Assembly: GCA_964383365.1 (NCBI GenBank)
Contig: CAYLHF010000004.1
Location: 62,001-126,000 of the forward strand
DNA from: CAYLHF01 sp964383365
GTDB lineage: Bacteria > Bacteroidota > Rhodothermia > Rhodothermales > UBA10348
Direction: 5' to 3'
Length of the DNA: 64,000 nucleotides
In this document: piece by piece, positions 8,595 to 18,082 of the stretch
How the letters are laid out: the number at the start of each line of letters is the position of its first letter
Numbering within the stretch: the stretch's first letter is position 1
The notes under the pieces: generated by a model
What the model was told of the DNA's origin: nothing
Database searches by the model: none
What the model saw: only the letters and a program-made list of their open reading frames with translations
Position numbers and translations under genes: made by a program

Positions 8595-9653
8595 ATGGGA
8601 GTTCACCTGATCAGCAAGAAGAAGGAAATTTACCCGGTCTCTGATTTTTTCCGGTCTTATCTCACGCGATACGGAAGAATCTATGCTGAGAGCATCCGGT
8701 ACGAGGATCTCCTGCGTCATACCAATGAAATCCCGGTCTATAACGAGAAAGGAGAGGATACGCTATGGGCGAGTGTTCTCTACTCGGAGTCAGAACGTAC
8801 GGAACTGCATCGCCATCTCCTCAAGGCATACGCCATTCTGAAGGCAGACGGAGACATATCGATCACGCAACATCTGTACATAGATAACATCGACATGTGC
8901 GTATACGGTAATACGCTTCCGTTCAGAGTCAGGGTCGTCAACAGCATCAACGAAAATTTTGATTATTTCTACGTCAAACGAATTGACGCCAATCGTCTCT
9001 ATGGTCTGGAACTCGAGCACATTCTCTCGCCCAACCGCATCAACTATTTCATCCACGGAGAAACGGTCATTGAAGAGCATGTTATCGGTATTCCGGCGGA
9101 TGCTTTCATCGCAGAAAATATCCCTCTTACCGACTTCGATCGGGTAAGACTCGCCAAGGAGTTTGTCAAGTTCAATGAGCGGTGTTTCATCTCACTTCTG
9201 GGCGACATGCACTCCGGTAATTTTGTAATCGAACTCACGCGAGACTTCGAAAAATGGCATTTTCGAATGCATCCCATCGATTTTGACCAGCAGAGTCACC
9301 ACTGGCGGAAGGAGGTTTATCTCCCCCAGTTTTACCCCCAGAACGGTCCGTTTGTGAGCCTGACGATGGAATATCTTGCTCCAGAAAACGTACTCCAATA
9401 CCAGACCGAGGAACGCAGTCTGATCGGCAATCGCATCCGGGTCTCCCACGGCCGATTCAACGCACTCATGGACGTCATGCAGGAAGACCTGATTTCAACT
9501 GAGGAATATGTATCTCGCCTCGGTCGTCAACTTGCCGAACATTACGCAGACTCGGCATTTGCGACGTGCTCGACCATGGGTGAGCTTGTGTACCGTTCCA
9601 TTCACTCGGTTCAAGGAGAAAGCGGACCCGCTACCCGGCCGCTTGATACGTGA
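8595..9653 (+). CDS. Unknown protein with kinase-fold-like catalytic motifs
   Basis: 352 aa, no signal peptide or membrane segment. I do not recognise the family. The spacing of several motifs recalls the ABC1/aminoglycoside-phosphotransferase branch of the protein-kinase-like fold: FYVKRIDANR (possible Lys of the ATP site, near 129), LLGDMHSGNFV near 201-211 (compare the catalytic-loop pattern xGDxHxxN), and HPIDFDQQ near 226-233 (compare the metal-binding DFD/DFG position). It lies 65 nt after bshA on the same strand, so co-expression is likely. Its last codons and stop fall inside a 35-bp tandem repeat that runs into a sequence gap; the true C-terminus may differ between strains. Confidence 0.6.
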   Translation: MGVHLISKKKEIYPVSDFFRSYLTRYGRIYAESIRYEDLLRHTNEIPVYNEKGEDTLWASVLYSESERTELHRHLLKAYAILKADGDISITQHLYIDNIDMCVYGNTLPFRVRVVNSINENFDYFYVKRIDANRLYGLELEHILSPNRINYFIHGETVIEEHVIGIPADAFIAENIPLTDFDRVRLAKEFVKFNERCFISLLGDMHSGNFVIELTRDFEKWHFRMHPIDFDQQSHHWRKEVYLPQFYPQNGPFVSLTMEYLAPENVLQYQTEERSLIGNRIRVSHGRFNALMDVMQEDLISTEEYVSRLGRQLAEHYADSAFATCSTMGELVYRSIHSVQGESGPATRPLDT

Positions 9654-9682
9654 GGATCCGACCCGCTACCCGGCCGCTTGAT
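9625..9682. repeat. 35-bp tandem repeat at the 3' end of the kinase-like gene
   Basis: The unit beginning GACCCGCTACCC at 9625 restarts at 9660, and 23 bp of the second copy are present before the N run. The first copy encodes the C-terminal residues and stop of the upstream gene. The following gap probably exists because further copies could not be assembled. Confidence 0.8.
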
Positions 9683-9782
9683 NNNNNNNNNNNNNNNNNN
9701 NNNNNNNNNNNNNNNNNNNNNNNNNNNNNNNNNNNNNNNNNNNNNNNNNNNNNNNNNNNNNNNNNNNNNNNNNNNNNNNNNN
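9683..9782. other. Assembly gap of 100 N
   Basis: A run of exactly 100 N, a placeholder length. Unlike three other gaps here, the two flanks share no end overlap, so real sequence is probably missing. The left flank is a 35-bp tandem repeat, and the right flank is inside the 3' end of the FkbM methyltransferase. Confidence 0.95.
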
Positions 9783-10681
9783 CTAGCGATCAATTGGAGG
9801 ACTTCGTTCACCCGGTCTCCGTGAATGAACAGATGATCGTTAGAGTCGTGTGCTTCATGCTTGAGAGAGTCTACTCTTTGGACGCCTCCACGCTCCAGGC
9901 GGAAATACGCGTACCCCAAAGAAGAGAGTAGTCGCTCGATCCCCTCGCTTTTTCGCCCTGGAAGAATCTCACAGAAGATATGCGGAGAGCACCTCTCAAG
10001 AAGCTCCCTGGCACCCAGGAGAACACTCTCCTCTGCCCCTTCCGTATCGATCTTGATTACGTCCACACGATGCAGGCCAGACCGCTCGGCAAATGCATCC
10101 AGCGTCGCCGTCTGCGTCCGAATTTCCTGGACCAGAGCGGTTGTGCTCCCCTGCTCGCGGTCGAGACTCCCTGTTGCGGTCAGCTGGTGCTTCACAAAAT
10201 CGAATCTCGGGTTACGGCTGAAAAAAAATGAGAGGGAGCCTTCCTCGTTCGACACCGCCATCTGGCGACAGCCACATTCCTGGACGCGATTCAACGCAAC
10301 GTTTTCGACCAGAAAGCGGTAGGCGGCCGGTAACGGTTCAAATGCTTCGATATGAATATCCGGCTGGACTGCAGCCGCCAGAAGGCTGTAGTAGCCAACA
10401 TTCGCCCCGACGTCGAGAAATACATCGGCGCGCTCGATGAGCCTCAGAAAAACACCTGATTGCTGGGGCTCGAATCCGCTAAATCCCCTCCAGAACAGTT
10501 TCTTGGCCAGAAAACAGGTCGGATTGGAACGAAGACGAATCACTTGTCCACCCGGCATGCGTACCGCGATCGTCCCGTTCACCGGAAACTGCAGCCGTTC
10601 CGGGATAATTGTCCGAAACGGATAACAGACGCCGCGAAAAAAGCGATTCACCGGTCGGGAGTAAAAGAGGCGCCGTATCAT
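9783..10681 (-). CDS. FkbM family SAM-dependent methyltransferase (3' end lost in gap)
   Basis: Predicted O-methyltransferase, often acting on sugars or polyketide/peptide products. The SAM-binding motif is VFLDVGANVGYYSLLAA near residues 91-107, with the acidic EAFEPLP after it. DVIKIDTEGAEESVLLGA near 222-239 is the FkbM C-terminal signature. The frame reads into the 100-N gap after about 299 codons, so the last residues and stop are unseen; judging by family length, little is missing. It starts 8 nt after the MBL hydrolase stop, so the two form an operon. The acceptor cannot be inferred. Confidence 0.85.
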
Positions 10682-10689
10682 CGTCGGAT

Positions 10690-11346
10690 TCAGCCCTGGG
10701 TAGGAGATTCGATGTGCGAAAGAAACGGGTTTGAACGAAGTTCCTCTCCGATTGTTGTCTCAGGACCATGTCCCGAATACACGGTCACATCATTACCCAA
10801 TGGGACGAGTTGCTGGAAAATAGATCGCATTAGCACGGGTAACGACCCCTGCCAGAGATCCGTACGTCCAATGGATCCCCGAAACAATACGTCACCTGCG
10901 ATGACCGAACGATCCTCGGGATCAAAGAAGGAAACGGATCCTGGAGAATGGCCGGGGGTATGGAGAATCGACCATTTTGTCTCTCCGAATTCGATCGTGT
11001 CATCGTCGGAAAATAGTTCCGTGTCGAATGATTGCGGATCGAACGTGAGCCCGAACATCTGCGCCTGGAGCGGCGCTTTTTCAATCAACGGTGCATCATC
11101 AGGGTGCACCCAGACCGGTGTATTGAAACGATTCGAGAGGGCCGCACATCCAAAAATATGGTCAATATGGGCGTGTGTCAGCAGTATCCGCTCAGGAATC
11201 AGGTGTTCGCTCTTCAGGAATCGAATCACCGTGTCGACCTCCGTTTGAGACTCGCACGACGGATCGACGATTACTGCGCTCTTTCCACTTGAGGCAATAA
11301 AACAATTGGTCGAGAAAGGGTTGAATGTGAAATAGGTTATCTTCAT
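10690..11346 (-). CDS. MBL-fold metallo-hydrolase, glyoxalase II-like
   Basis: 218 aa cytosolic metallo-beta-lactamase-fold enzyme. The metal motif HAHIDH is near residue 58, the further ligand His in HTPGHSPGS near 133, the bridging Asp in VIAGDVLF, and the last His in VYSGHGPET near 192. This is the compact YcbL-type layout without the long C-terminal glutathione-binding region of true glyoxalase II. Substrate is probably a thioester or similar small molecule. A bacillithiol ester is possible given bshA nearby, but nothing proves it. It is divergent from the Lpt permease. Confidence 0.85.
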   Translation of the reverse strand: MKITYFTFNPFSTNCFIASSGKSAVIVDPSCESQTEVDTVIRFLKSEHLIPERILLTHAHIDHIFGCAALSNRFNTPVWVHPDDAPLIEKAPLQAQMFGLTFDPQSFDTELFSDDDTIEFGETKWSILHTPGHSPGSVSFFDPEDRSVIAGDVLFRGSIGRTDLWQGSLPVLMRSIFQQLVPLGNDVTVYSGHGPETTIGEELRSNPFLSHIESPTQG

Positions 11347-11416
11347 GCAGGTCGATAGGATATGTGGAGTCTCTCTGCCCTTCTACTTCTGCGCTACCGC
11401 AAAGATCTTCTGTGAT

Positions 11417-12868
11417 ATGAAACGATATCATAAAATGATGCTTCGGATGCTTCCGGGCCCTATGCTGGCCTGGCTGGTCATGCTGATGTTTCTGCTCGTC
11501 ATGCAGTTCCTGATAAAATACCTGCCGGACCTCGTCGGAAAAGGCCTTCCAGTTGCTGTTATTGCTGAACTTATTAGCTACAATCTGGCCTATATGCTGG
11601 TCCTGGCCGTTCCCATGTCCGTCCTGATTGCGGCGCTCATCACATTCAGCAGACTCGTCGAGTCCAATGCTTTCTCCGTCATCAAGTCGTCCGGAGTATC
11701 TTTTCCCCAACTCGTCTGGCCGGCGCTGTTGGTCGGACTCGGAATGACGATCATGATGTTTTATTTCAATAATGAGGTCCTCCCCGAGGCCAACTTTCGG
11801 GCCAGGAATCTCTGGCAGGATATCCGCCTGGCCAAACCTGGATTCGACCTGCAGCCCGGCGTTTTCTACGATGGCATCGATCAGTATCGGATTCTGGTCC
11901 AGGACATGCCGGTAGACGATCCGAATTCACTCGAAGGCATTACCATCTATGATTATACAGCTGGCGCCCGGTTTCGGACGGATATAACAGCGAAACGGGG
12001 CCGCCTCGAAACCACCAACAGCGGGCGAACACTGAACATGATTCTGTTTGATGGAGAGATTCATCGGAGGCGCCCCCCGGGTAGTGGAGATACGGATCGG
12101 TACGAGCGATTATCTTTTCAAAGACACCGACTCGAAATATCATTGGAAGACCTTACGTTTGAACGGACCGATCCGTCTTCCGGGCGCAGAACAGACCGAA
12201 CCATGCGTACGAGCGTCATGTCGCATCTCGTCGACTCACTCGACGCCAACGTCTTGTCCGAGCAAGCGGTTCTGAGAACATCGATACGTGAACTCGGAAA
12301 AGGCGCTACTGCTGAAGCCGATAGTTCTCCTTTTCAAAACGTACTGGAACGACCGTTTGCGTCTCGTCTTCCCGGCATCAAACAATCCAGAGACGATGTC
12401 CGGTCGCGTCTCTTCGATATTGCCCTTCTTCGAGCCAGAGCCGAGCGTTCGCGGATCGATACCGCCCGGAGAAGTATCCGGTGGGCAGAACAGACGGCTG
12501 CCCGCTACCGTGTCGAGATCCACAAGAAGCGATCGATTGCGCTGGCGTGTCTGATCTTCATGCTGATCGGAGCGCCGCTTGGACTGTCGATACGACGAGG
12601 TGGCCTCGGTATGGCAGCTGCGCTCGCCGTCGGCATCTTCCTCTTCTACTGGATCACACTGGTTAATGGCGAGAAGCTGGCTGATCGGGGACTACTCACA
12701 CCGTGGGTAGGAATGTGGGCTGGAAACATCGTGACCGGACTGATCGGAATCGGACTCGCGGCGTATGTGACGTATGACTGGCAGGCTACCGGGAATCGAC
12801 TGAGTATGGGTATTCGCTCCGTCTTCCGACGTGCCGGAACGAGTTCGGAGGCACCCATTGGAAACTGA
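11417..12868 (+). CDS. LptF/LptG family LPS-export permease
   Basis: Inner-membrane permease of the LptBFGC machine that pulls lipopolysaccharide out of the membrane. Three hydrophobic helices lie in the first 125 residues, a long periplasmic beta-jellyroll-like region follows (about 130-365), and three helices close the protein (about 390-475): the YjgP/YjgQ layout. The frame extends to 11345, but ATG 11417 (MKRYHKMMLRML) gives the normal N-terminus. Which of LptF or LptG it is cannot be decided. Its 3' end overlaps rsmI by 11 nt. An internal coiled segment near 350-390 (many Arg) is a little longer than usual. Confidence 0.88.
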   Translation: MKRYHKMMLRMLPGPMLAWLVMLMFLLVMQFLIKYLPDLVGKGLPVAVIAELISYNLAYMLVLAVPMSVLIAALITFSRLVESNAFSVIKSSGVSFPQLVWPALLVGLGMTIMMFYFNNEVLPEANFRARNLWQDIRLAKPGFDLQPGVFYDGIDQYRILVQDMPVDDPNSLEGITIYDYTAGARFRTDITAKRGRLETTNSGRTLNMILFDGEIHRRRPPGSGDTDRYERLSFQRHRLEISLEDLTFERTDPSSGRRTDRTMRTSVMSHLVDSLDANVLSEQAVLRTSIRELGKGATAEADSSPFQNVLERPFASRLPGIKQSRDDVRSRLFDIALLRARAERSRIDTARRSIRWAEQTAARYRVEIHKKRSIALACLIFMLIGAPLGLSIRRGGLGMAAALAVGIFLFYWITLVNGEKLADRGLLTPWVGMWAGNIVTGLIGIGLAAYVTYDWQATGNRLSMGIRSVFRRAGTSSEAPIGN

Positions 12869-13598
12869 TTCCGGAACGCTTTATCTCGTACCCACTCCGG
12901 TCGGAAATCTCGCTGACATGACCTACCGGTCTGTCGAAACGCTCCGAACGGTACAGCTCATCGCATGCGAGGACACGAGAACTTCTGCCCGTCTCCTTAA
13001 TCATTACGGCGTTTCTACCCGAACGACGAGCTTCCACGCCCACAATGAACATAAGAAAGTTTCGTGGGTGGTTGATTCGCTGCTCTCCGGTCAATCGGTC
13101 GCTCTGGTAACTGACGCCGGTACGCCCGGCATCTCCGATCCTGGCTTTCTCCTGGTTCGAGCGGCCGTGGAGAAAGGAATCACCGTCACCGCTCTTCCCG
13201 GTGCGACCGCATTCGTACCCGCTCTGTCGGCAAGTGGACTGCCATCCGATCGTTTCGTCTTTGAAGGATTTCTGCCACCGAAAAAGGGTCGACAGACCCG
13301 CTTGATCGACCTGGCATCGGAAGATAGAACGGTTGTTCTGTATGAGGCGCCGCATCGTTTGGAAAAATTGTTCGCACAGCTCGTCGAGACGTTCGGACGC
13401 GATCGGAGAGCCGTCGTAGCAAGGGAAATATCCAAGATGTTTGAGGAATTTCATCGTGGTGATATTGGTGAGCTCTACGACTGGATCCAGTCGACAGAGA
13501 AGATCAAGGGCGAGATCGTGGTCATGATCGCCGGTGTATCTCGAAAAGAACGAACCCGCTCTCGTCGTGAATCAAAGAACACCACCTTGCGTTCATAG
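12858..13598 (+). CDS. rsmI: 16S rRNA (cytidine(1402)-2'-O)-methyltransferase
   Basis: Adds the 2'-O-methyl group to C1402 at the decoding centre of 16S rRNA. LYLVPTPVGNLADMTYR at the N-terminus, DTRTSARLL, VTDAGTPGISDPG and LPGATAFVPAL are the RsmI/tetrapyrrole-methylase blocks. I place the start at TTG 12858. A strong GGAGG (12847-12851) sits 6 nt before it, and it gives the canonical N-terminus; the upstream open frame has no support. The start overlaps the Lpt permease stop by 11 nt, which suggests translational coupling. Length is 246 aa. Confidence 0.93.
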   Translation: METDSGTLYLVPTPVGNLADMTYRSVETLRTVQLIACEDTRTSARLLNHYGVSTRTTSFHAHNEHKKVSWVVDSLLSGQSVALVTDAGTPGISDPGFLLVRAAVEKGITVTALPGATAFVPALSASGLPSDRFVFEGFLPPKKGRQTRLIDLASEDRTVVLYEAPHRLEKLFAQLVETFGRDRRAVVAREISKMFEEFHRGDIGELYDWIQSTEKIKGEIVVMIAGVSRKERTRSRRESKNTTLRS

Positions 13599-13657
13599 CC
13601 GCTATTGCAGCCCATCCTTCCGACATTTCGTTCTGATCGGACCACTAAGGCCACTTC

Positions 13658-16519
13658 ATGACTTGGAAACGCACTGAAAAAATCGTCGCGTGGGGAGTCT
13701 TTCTCTACGCACTGACTGTCTATCTATTGACCGTTTCTCCAGCGGCGTCCTTCTGGGATTCGGGCGAATTTATAGCCATCGCCAACCGCCTTCAGGTCTC
13801 GCACCCTCCTGGTGCGCCCTTTTACATGTTGATTGGGAGGCTGTTTTCGATGTTTGTACCGACCGCCTACGTAGCGCTGTCGATCAACCTGGTCTCGGTC
13901 TTGTCGAGTGCGCTGACCATCCTTTTCCTCCATCTGATCATCGTTCGTCTGGTTCGGGAATGGCAGGGAGCAGACGAATCGCGAACTACCGTCGACCGTA
14001 TTTCGGCTATTGTGGGGGGCGTCATCGGAGCGACAACCTTCGCCGCGACGGACTCATTCTGGTTCAACGCCGTAGAGGCAGAAGTCTATGCGGTATCGAT
14101 GTTATTCACCGCAGCGGTCGTCTGGCTTATTCTGAAATGGCGAGAACAGGTGGCTGCACAGGACATACAGGTTAAGGGTGTCCGCGCTTTTGGACTGGCT
14201 ACCAACCGATATCTAATTCTTATCGCGTATCTGTTCGGACTGGCCATCGGCATCCATCTTCTCAATCTTCTGGCGATTTTCTTCATCGCGCTCATCGTCT
14301 ATTACGTGGAGTTTGATGATCCGGAGGCTTCGACGTCCAATCGCGTGGCCGGACATATCGCCGCCGGAGCGATTTCGTCGGTCGGATTCCTGATCATTTA
14401 TCCGGGGGTCGTCCAGTGGCTACCTGGTTTTATCGGTGAAAGTAGTGCTCCTGCACTGGCGTTCTTTGCGTTCATTGGTGCCCTCGCAGCGGCTGTCTAT
14501 TACACGCATCTGAAACGGATGCAGGTGCTCAATCTTATCGCGCTCTGTGTGACCATGGTGTTGATCGGGTATTCGTCGTATGCCCTCATATTCGTACGGA
14601 GTGCTTCGAATCCACCGATCGACGAGAATGACCCGGAAACCGTCGAAGGTATCGTCTCCTATCTCAAGCGTGAACAGTATGGCGAAACCCCCATTCTCAA
14701 AGGAAACACGTTCGAAAACAGGACCGGACAGATCAATCTCGATCGGGAAGTTTTCTTCCCGCGTCGGTACTCCCCGGACCCCAATCACACGCGAATCTAC
14801 CGGGCATACAAATCGGATTCTGAGTTCTTCTGGAAGTATCAGATCGGTCACATGTACATCCGGTATTTCCTCTGGAATTTTGTCGGTAAATCGTCGGACG
14901 TACAGGACGCAGCAGCGATTACCGGGCTGTCCCGGGAGGAATCCGCCGGGTACCTGTATCAAACACCCAGCGAAAAAGCGAGCCGGAACGCGTACTACGG
15001 ATTACCCCTGTTGCTCGGCCTGATCGGTGTGGCGTTTCACTTCCTGAAGGACTGGCGCCGTGCATTCGCCGTGGCCATTCTTTTTCTCGTCACCGGAATC
15101 GGGATCATCATCTATGTGAACCAGACGCCGATGCAACCGAGAGAGCGGGACTATTCGTATGTCGCCAGTTTCTTCTCGTTCAGTATCTGGATAGGAATCG
15201 GTGCCACGGGTGTCCTTCAACTCATCGCCGAGGCAGTTCGGCCCAAGTTTTCGTCCGAATCCAGGGTTAAAGCGGTCGTCCTCGGGATCGCGACACTTCT
15301 GTTTGCCACCGTTCCGCTTCTGATGATGTTGGTCAATTTTCACGACCATGACCGATCAGGACGCTATGTTGCGGGCGATTACGCCTACAACATGCTGATG
15401 AGCCTGGACGACGACGCCATCGTCTTCACGAACGGGGATAACGACACATTTCCTCTCTGGTATGCACAGGAAGTAGAGGGTATACGTACCGATGTTCGGG
15501 TAGCCAACCTGTCGCTGCTCAATACCCCTTGGTACGTTCGACAGCTCAAGTATCAGTCCTCGAGAGAGAGTTCGCCTCTTCCGATTACCATGAGCGATGA
15601 GCAGATCGACCGCCTGTCGATCGTTCGCTGGACACCGCGCGAAATCGAACTTCCGGTCGACAAACGCCGATTGCTGAATCAGGAGTCCGGAGCCATACTG
15701 GCCGAAGATTCGAGCCGACTGGAGAGTCCGATGCGGTGGAAGCTCGATGGCCGGCAATACCGACCTGATCAGAATCTGAACCTGCTCTACGGTGCTGATC
15801 AGGCGGCTCTGAACATGATTATCACGAATGCCCAGCAGAACTGGAAGCGACCGATCTATATCGCGGTCACCGTCAGCCCGGACGGACAACTCGATCTACA
15901 GGATTATTTTCAGCTCGAAGGCCAGGCCTACCGGATCGTACCGATAAAAACGGACGAACCATTGGGACGCGTCGTCCCGTCGATTACGGCAGAACGGTTA
16001 AGAAAATTCCGATTCCGGGGACTCAACGATCCGAATGTCTATTTCGATGAAAACATCCGCCGTATGGTGGATAACTACCGGAATATTTTCTCCCATGTCG
16101 CGGAGTCGATGGCACAGGAGGGACAACGGGAAGAGGCACGTGTTCTGCTGGACGATTTTATGGAGAAAGTACCGTTCGAGACAATTCCAGGAGACGAGCG
16201 ATCGTTTTTCTTCATGTCGGATGCGTACCGGGCGCTCGGCGACACAGGTAAATCAGTCGCTCTCCTGAAGAAAGCAGAGCCATTGATTCTCCATCGGATC
16301 GAACATCCACGGAGCTCGCAGGATCTGGACCGCGCCGCCAAATTCCTCGAAATAATTCGCAACGCCTATCTGGAGGCTCGTGACTTCGAGGCTGCATCCG
16401 CCTTTACAGGGCGCATCGCGGATATTCTTGAGGATCCTACGTACAAACAGACGCCTGAAGAGATGAAGGCCATGTACGACACGGCTGTACAGCGACTCCG
16501 GTCAGATTCGAGCCGCTAG
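13658..16519 (+). CDS. DUF2723 multipass membrane protein, O-mannosyltransferase-like
   Basis: 953 aa. The N-terminal half has ten or more hydrophobic helices. The first loop carries SPAASFWDSGEFIAIANRLQ, with the acidic residues (WDSGE) seen in DUF2723/TMEM260-type GT-C glycosyltransferases. HPPGAPFYML follows. A periplasmic segment with DNDTFPLWYAQEVEGIRTDV lies near residues 590-610, and the last 150 residues are helical and TPR-like. The family is typical of Bacteroidota and is thought to glycosylate exported proteins. It begins 59 nt after rsmI and ends 8 nt before a convergent T9SS cargo gene. Acceptor unknown. Confidence 0.82.
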   Translation: MTWKRTEKIVAWGVFLYALTVYLLTVSPAASFWDSGEFIAIANRLQVSHPPGAPFYMLIGRLFSMFVPTAYVALSINLVSVLSSALTILFLHLIIVRLVREWQGADESRTTVDRISAIVGGVIGATTFAATDSFWFNAVEAEVYAVSMLFTAAVVWLILKWREQVAAQDIQVKGVRAFGLATNRYLILIAYLFGLAIGIHLLNLLAIFFIALIVYYVEFDDPEASTSNRVAGHIAAGAISSVGFLIIYPGVVQWLPGFIGESSAPALAFFAFIGALAAAVYYTHLKRMQVLNLIALCVTMVLIGYSSYALIFVRSASNPPIDENDPETVEGIVSYLKREQYGETPILKGNTFENRTGQINLDREVFFPRRYSPDPNHTRIYRAYKSDSEFFWKYQIGHMYIRYFLWNFVGKSSDVQDAAAITGLSREESAGYLYQTPSEKASRNAYYGLPLLLGLIGVAFHFLKDWRRAFAVAILFLVTGIGIIIYVNQTPMQPRERDYSYVASFFSFSIWIGIGATGVLQLIAEAVRPKFSSESRVKAVVLGIATLLFATVPLLMMLVNFHDHDRSGRYVAGDYAYNMLMSLDDDAIVFTNGDNDTFPLWYAQEVEGIRTDVRVANLSLLNTPWYVRQLKYQSSRESSPLPITMSDEQIDRLSIVRWTPREIELPVDKRRLLNQESGAILAEDSSRLESPMRWKLDGRQYRPDQNLNLLYGADQAALNMIITNAQQNWKRPIYIAVTVSPDGQLDLQDYFQLEGQAYRIVPIKTDEPLGRVVPSITAERLRKFRFRGLNDPNVYFDENIRRMVDNYRNIFSHVAESMAQEGQREEARVLLDDFMEKVPFETIPGDERSFFFMSDAYRALGDTGKSVALLKKAEPLILHRIEHPRSSQDLDRAAKFLEIIRNAYLEARDFEAASAFTGRIADILEDPTYKQTPEEMKAMYDTAVQRLRSDSSR

Positions 16520-16526
16520 CGGTGGC

Positions 16527-17393
16527 CTACCGAACGAGCAGAATGGATCCCGACCGTACCTCCTGACCCGAATTGAGCCGATAGTAATAAACGCCTCCCG
16601 GAAGAGATCCGGCAGTAAGGCGATACGTGTGCTCTCCCGTTTCACGCGTTCCGAGGGATTCATTCCGAACCTCTCGGCCCGACGCATCAAAAAGGACCAG
16701 AGATACATCACCTGGATTTGTCTGGCGAAAAGCGATCGTTGTCTGACGTACGAATGGGTTCGGGAAAACGTCGGTGACTTCAAACCGATCCGGTAGTTCG
16801 TCAGCCTCGGTCGACGTTGCTGTTCCACGAGAAACCGAAAATGTCGTCGTGTAGATCCGGTCCCCGGTCGGAGAACCGTTTCCGTTAGCCGTATTTCCTG
16901 CCGCGTAAAAAGTAACGGTCTCGGTAAAAACTGCCGGAGGTATCCAGCGCACCGTCCACGAATTTTCATCAGCCACGAACGGAGCCTGATCATGAGTTAC
17001 ATAATTGGGATCACCGCTGGCAAATTCAGAGTTCGTATCCGTCAACACAAACGTCCCCACATGATTGCCGGCTGCATTCCGGACCGAGATCTGGAATCCT
17101 ATTCTCGTCGCCCCCGGACGCATGACACGAACACTCAGGTCGAGGGGTTGTCCCGGTAGATAGGTGGACGGACCAGAAATGGCTACTGAACCGGTTCCCG
17201 AATTCAATGCGAACGTGTTGTGGCAACCGACGTCGTTGCACGTACCGGCATCCCCTGGACCACCGGTTCTGCTCGCGGGGGCACCACCTGAAAATGGCAT
17301 CGCGGATGAGATGGTAAAGAGGGCAACAAGGCCTGCCACTACGACCGTGGCCGGTGTAGATTTGCGTGTTCTGGAGGCGCGAGATTCGGTCAT
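16527..17393 (-). CDS. Secreted protein with T9SS type A sorting domain and CxxxxCH motif
   Basis: About 288 aa from a Met at 17393, which gives a signal peptide (basic RKSTPATVVVAGLVALFTIS); an earlier Met at 17435 is in frame. After the signal, SGGAPASRTGGPGDAGTC is followed by CNDVGCH. Such a TGxPG...C...CH start is typical of the choice-of-anchor V type of exported protein. A beta-rich domain comes next. The last 75 residues (FEVTDVFPNPFVRQTTIAF to SGSILLVR) form the Por-type sorting domain used for type IX secretion. It is therefore predicted to be exported to the cell surface. Cargo function unknown. Confidence 0.85.
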   Translation of the reverse strand: MTESRASRTRKSTPATVVVAGLVALFTISSAMPFSGGAPASRTGGPGDAGTCNDVGCHNTFALNSGTGSVAISGPSTYLPGQPLDLSVRVMRPGATRIGFQISVRNAAGNHVGTFVLTDTNSEFASGDPNYVTHDQAPFVADENSWTVRWIPPAVFTETVTFYAAGNTANGNGSPTGDRIYTTTFSVSRGTATSTEADELPDRFEVTDVFPNPFVRQTTIAFRQTNPGDVSLVLFDASGREVRNESLGTRETGEHTYRLTAGSLPGGVYYYRLNSGQEVRSGSILLVR

Positions 17394-17542
17394 TGACTCA
17401 CGTCCGACCGTCGGGTCGAATGAAAATAGCGACATATCCTTCTGGGTTCAGCTGAGTTCTGGGGTACGACTGAGAATACGAACCAACAGGGAGTCTCCAC
17501 GACCGGGTACCGATTATTACCCTCCCCGATATCAGTGAAGCT

Positions 17543-18082
17543 TCACTGACCGATGGATTCCCGGACTTCAAATGGTCGGCTTCGCCCGTTCAGTTTCACG
17601 ACATATGCTCCGGTGCCAAACGTCCCGTCCAGCCCGAGATAGAATCGATACGGCCTGAGTACACTCGCACACACGCGTCCCTTCGGACGACGCATTTCGA
17701 GGGTAATATTTACAATACTTCCGGCCCTCGTCTGCGAAACATCATTCAACTCGGTACACGAATCTGGAAAAGCACCTTTGATAAGAAGCTCCACGGGAAC
17801 ACCATCCGATTCGTTTTCCGGCGTCCTTGGTGCGACACGGACCGTAATAGTCGAAAAAATGGCTGGAAAATAGCGGTACTCCAGATCGTCTGATTGCGGT
17901 TGAATGACGGTGGTCGTCCTTCCGTCAGCAGACGCATTGTCTGCGCGTTGACCGAACTGCTGCTCCGGTTCCAACACTTTTTCGGAGGATCCGAGACACC
18001 CGGCAATAAGAATCGACAGAATCAATCCACCCATTACGCGTATCGTCTTCGTCTCGCGGGCCATAGCTTTGCGGTTAATCAT
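17543..18082 (-). CDS. Predicted lipoprotein
   Basis: About 179 aa. MINRKAMARETK precedes a short hydrophobic stretch (VMGGLILSILIAGC) ending in a lipobox, IAGC. The mature part is beta-rich with a region near 70-170 that contains TITVRVAPRT and GRVCASVLRPYRFYLG; I do not recognise the domain. A Met at 18064 would also serve. The chosen start overlaps the rsfS stop by 8 nt, so it is probably co-translated with rsfS. The open frame continues upstream inside rsfS without lipoprotein features, and I discount it. Confidence 0.7.
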   Translation of the reverse strand: MINRKAMARETKTIRVMGGLILSILIAGCLGSSEKVLEPEQQFGQRADNASADGRTTTVIQPQSDDLEYRYFPAIFSTITVRVAPRTPENESDGVPVELLIKGAFPDSCTELNDVSQTRAGSIVNITLEMRRPKGRVCASVLRPYRFYLGLDGTFGTGAYVVKLNGRSRPFEVRESIGQ

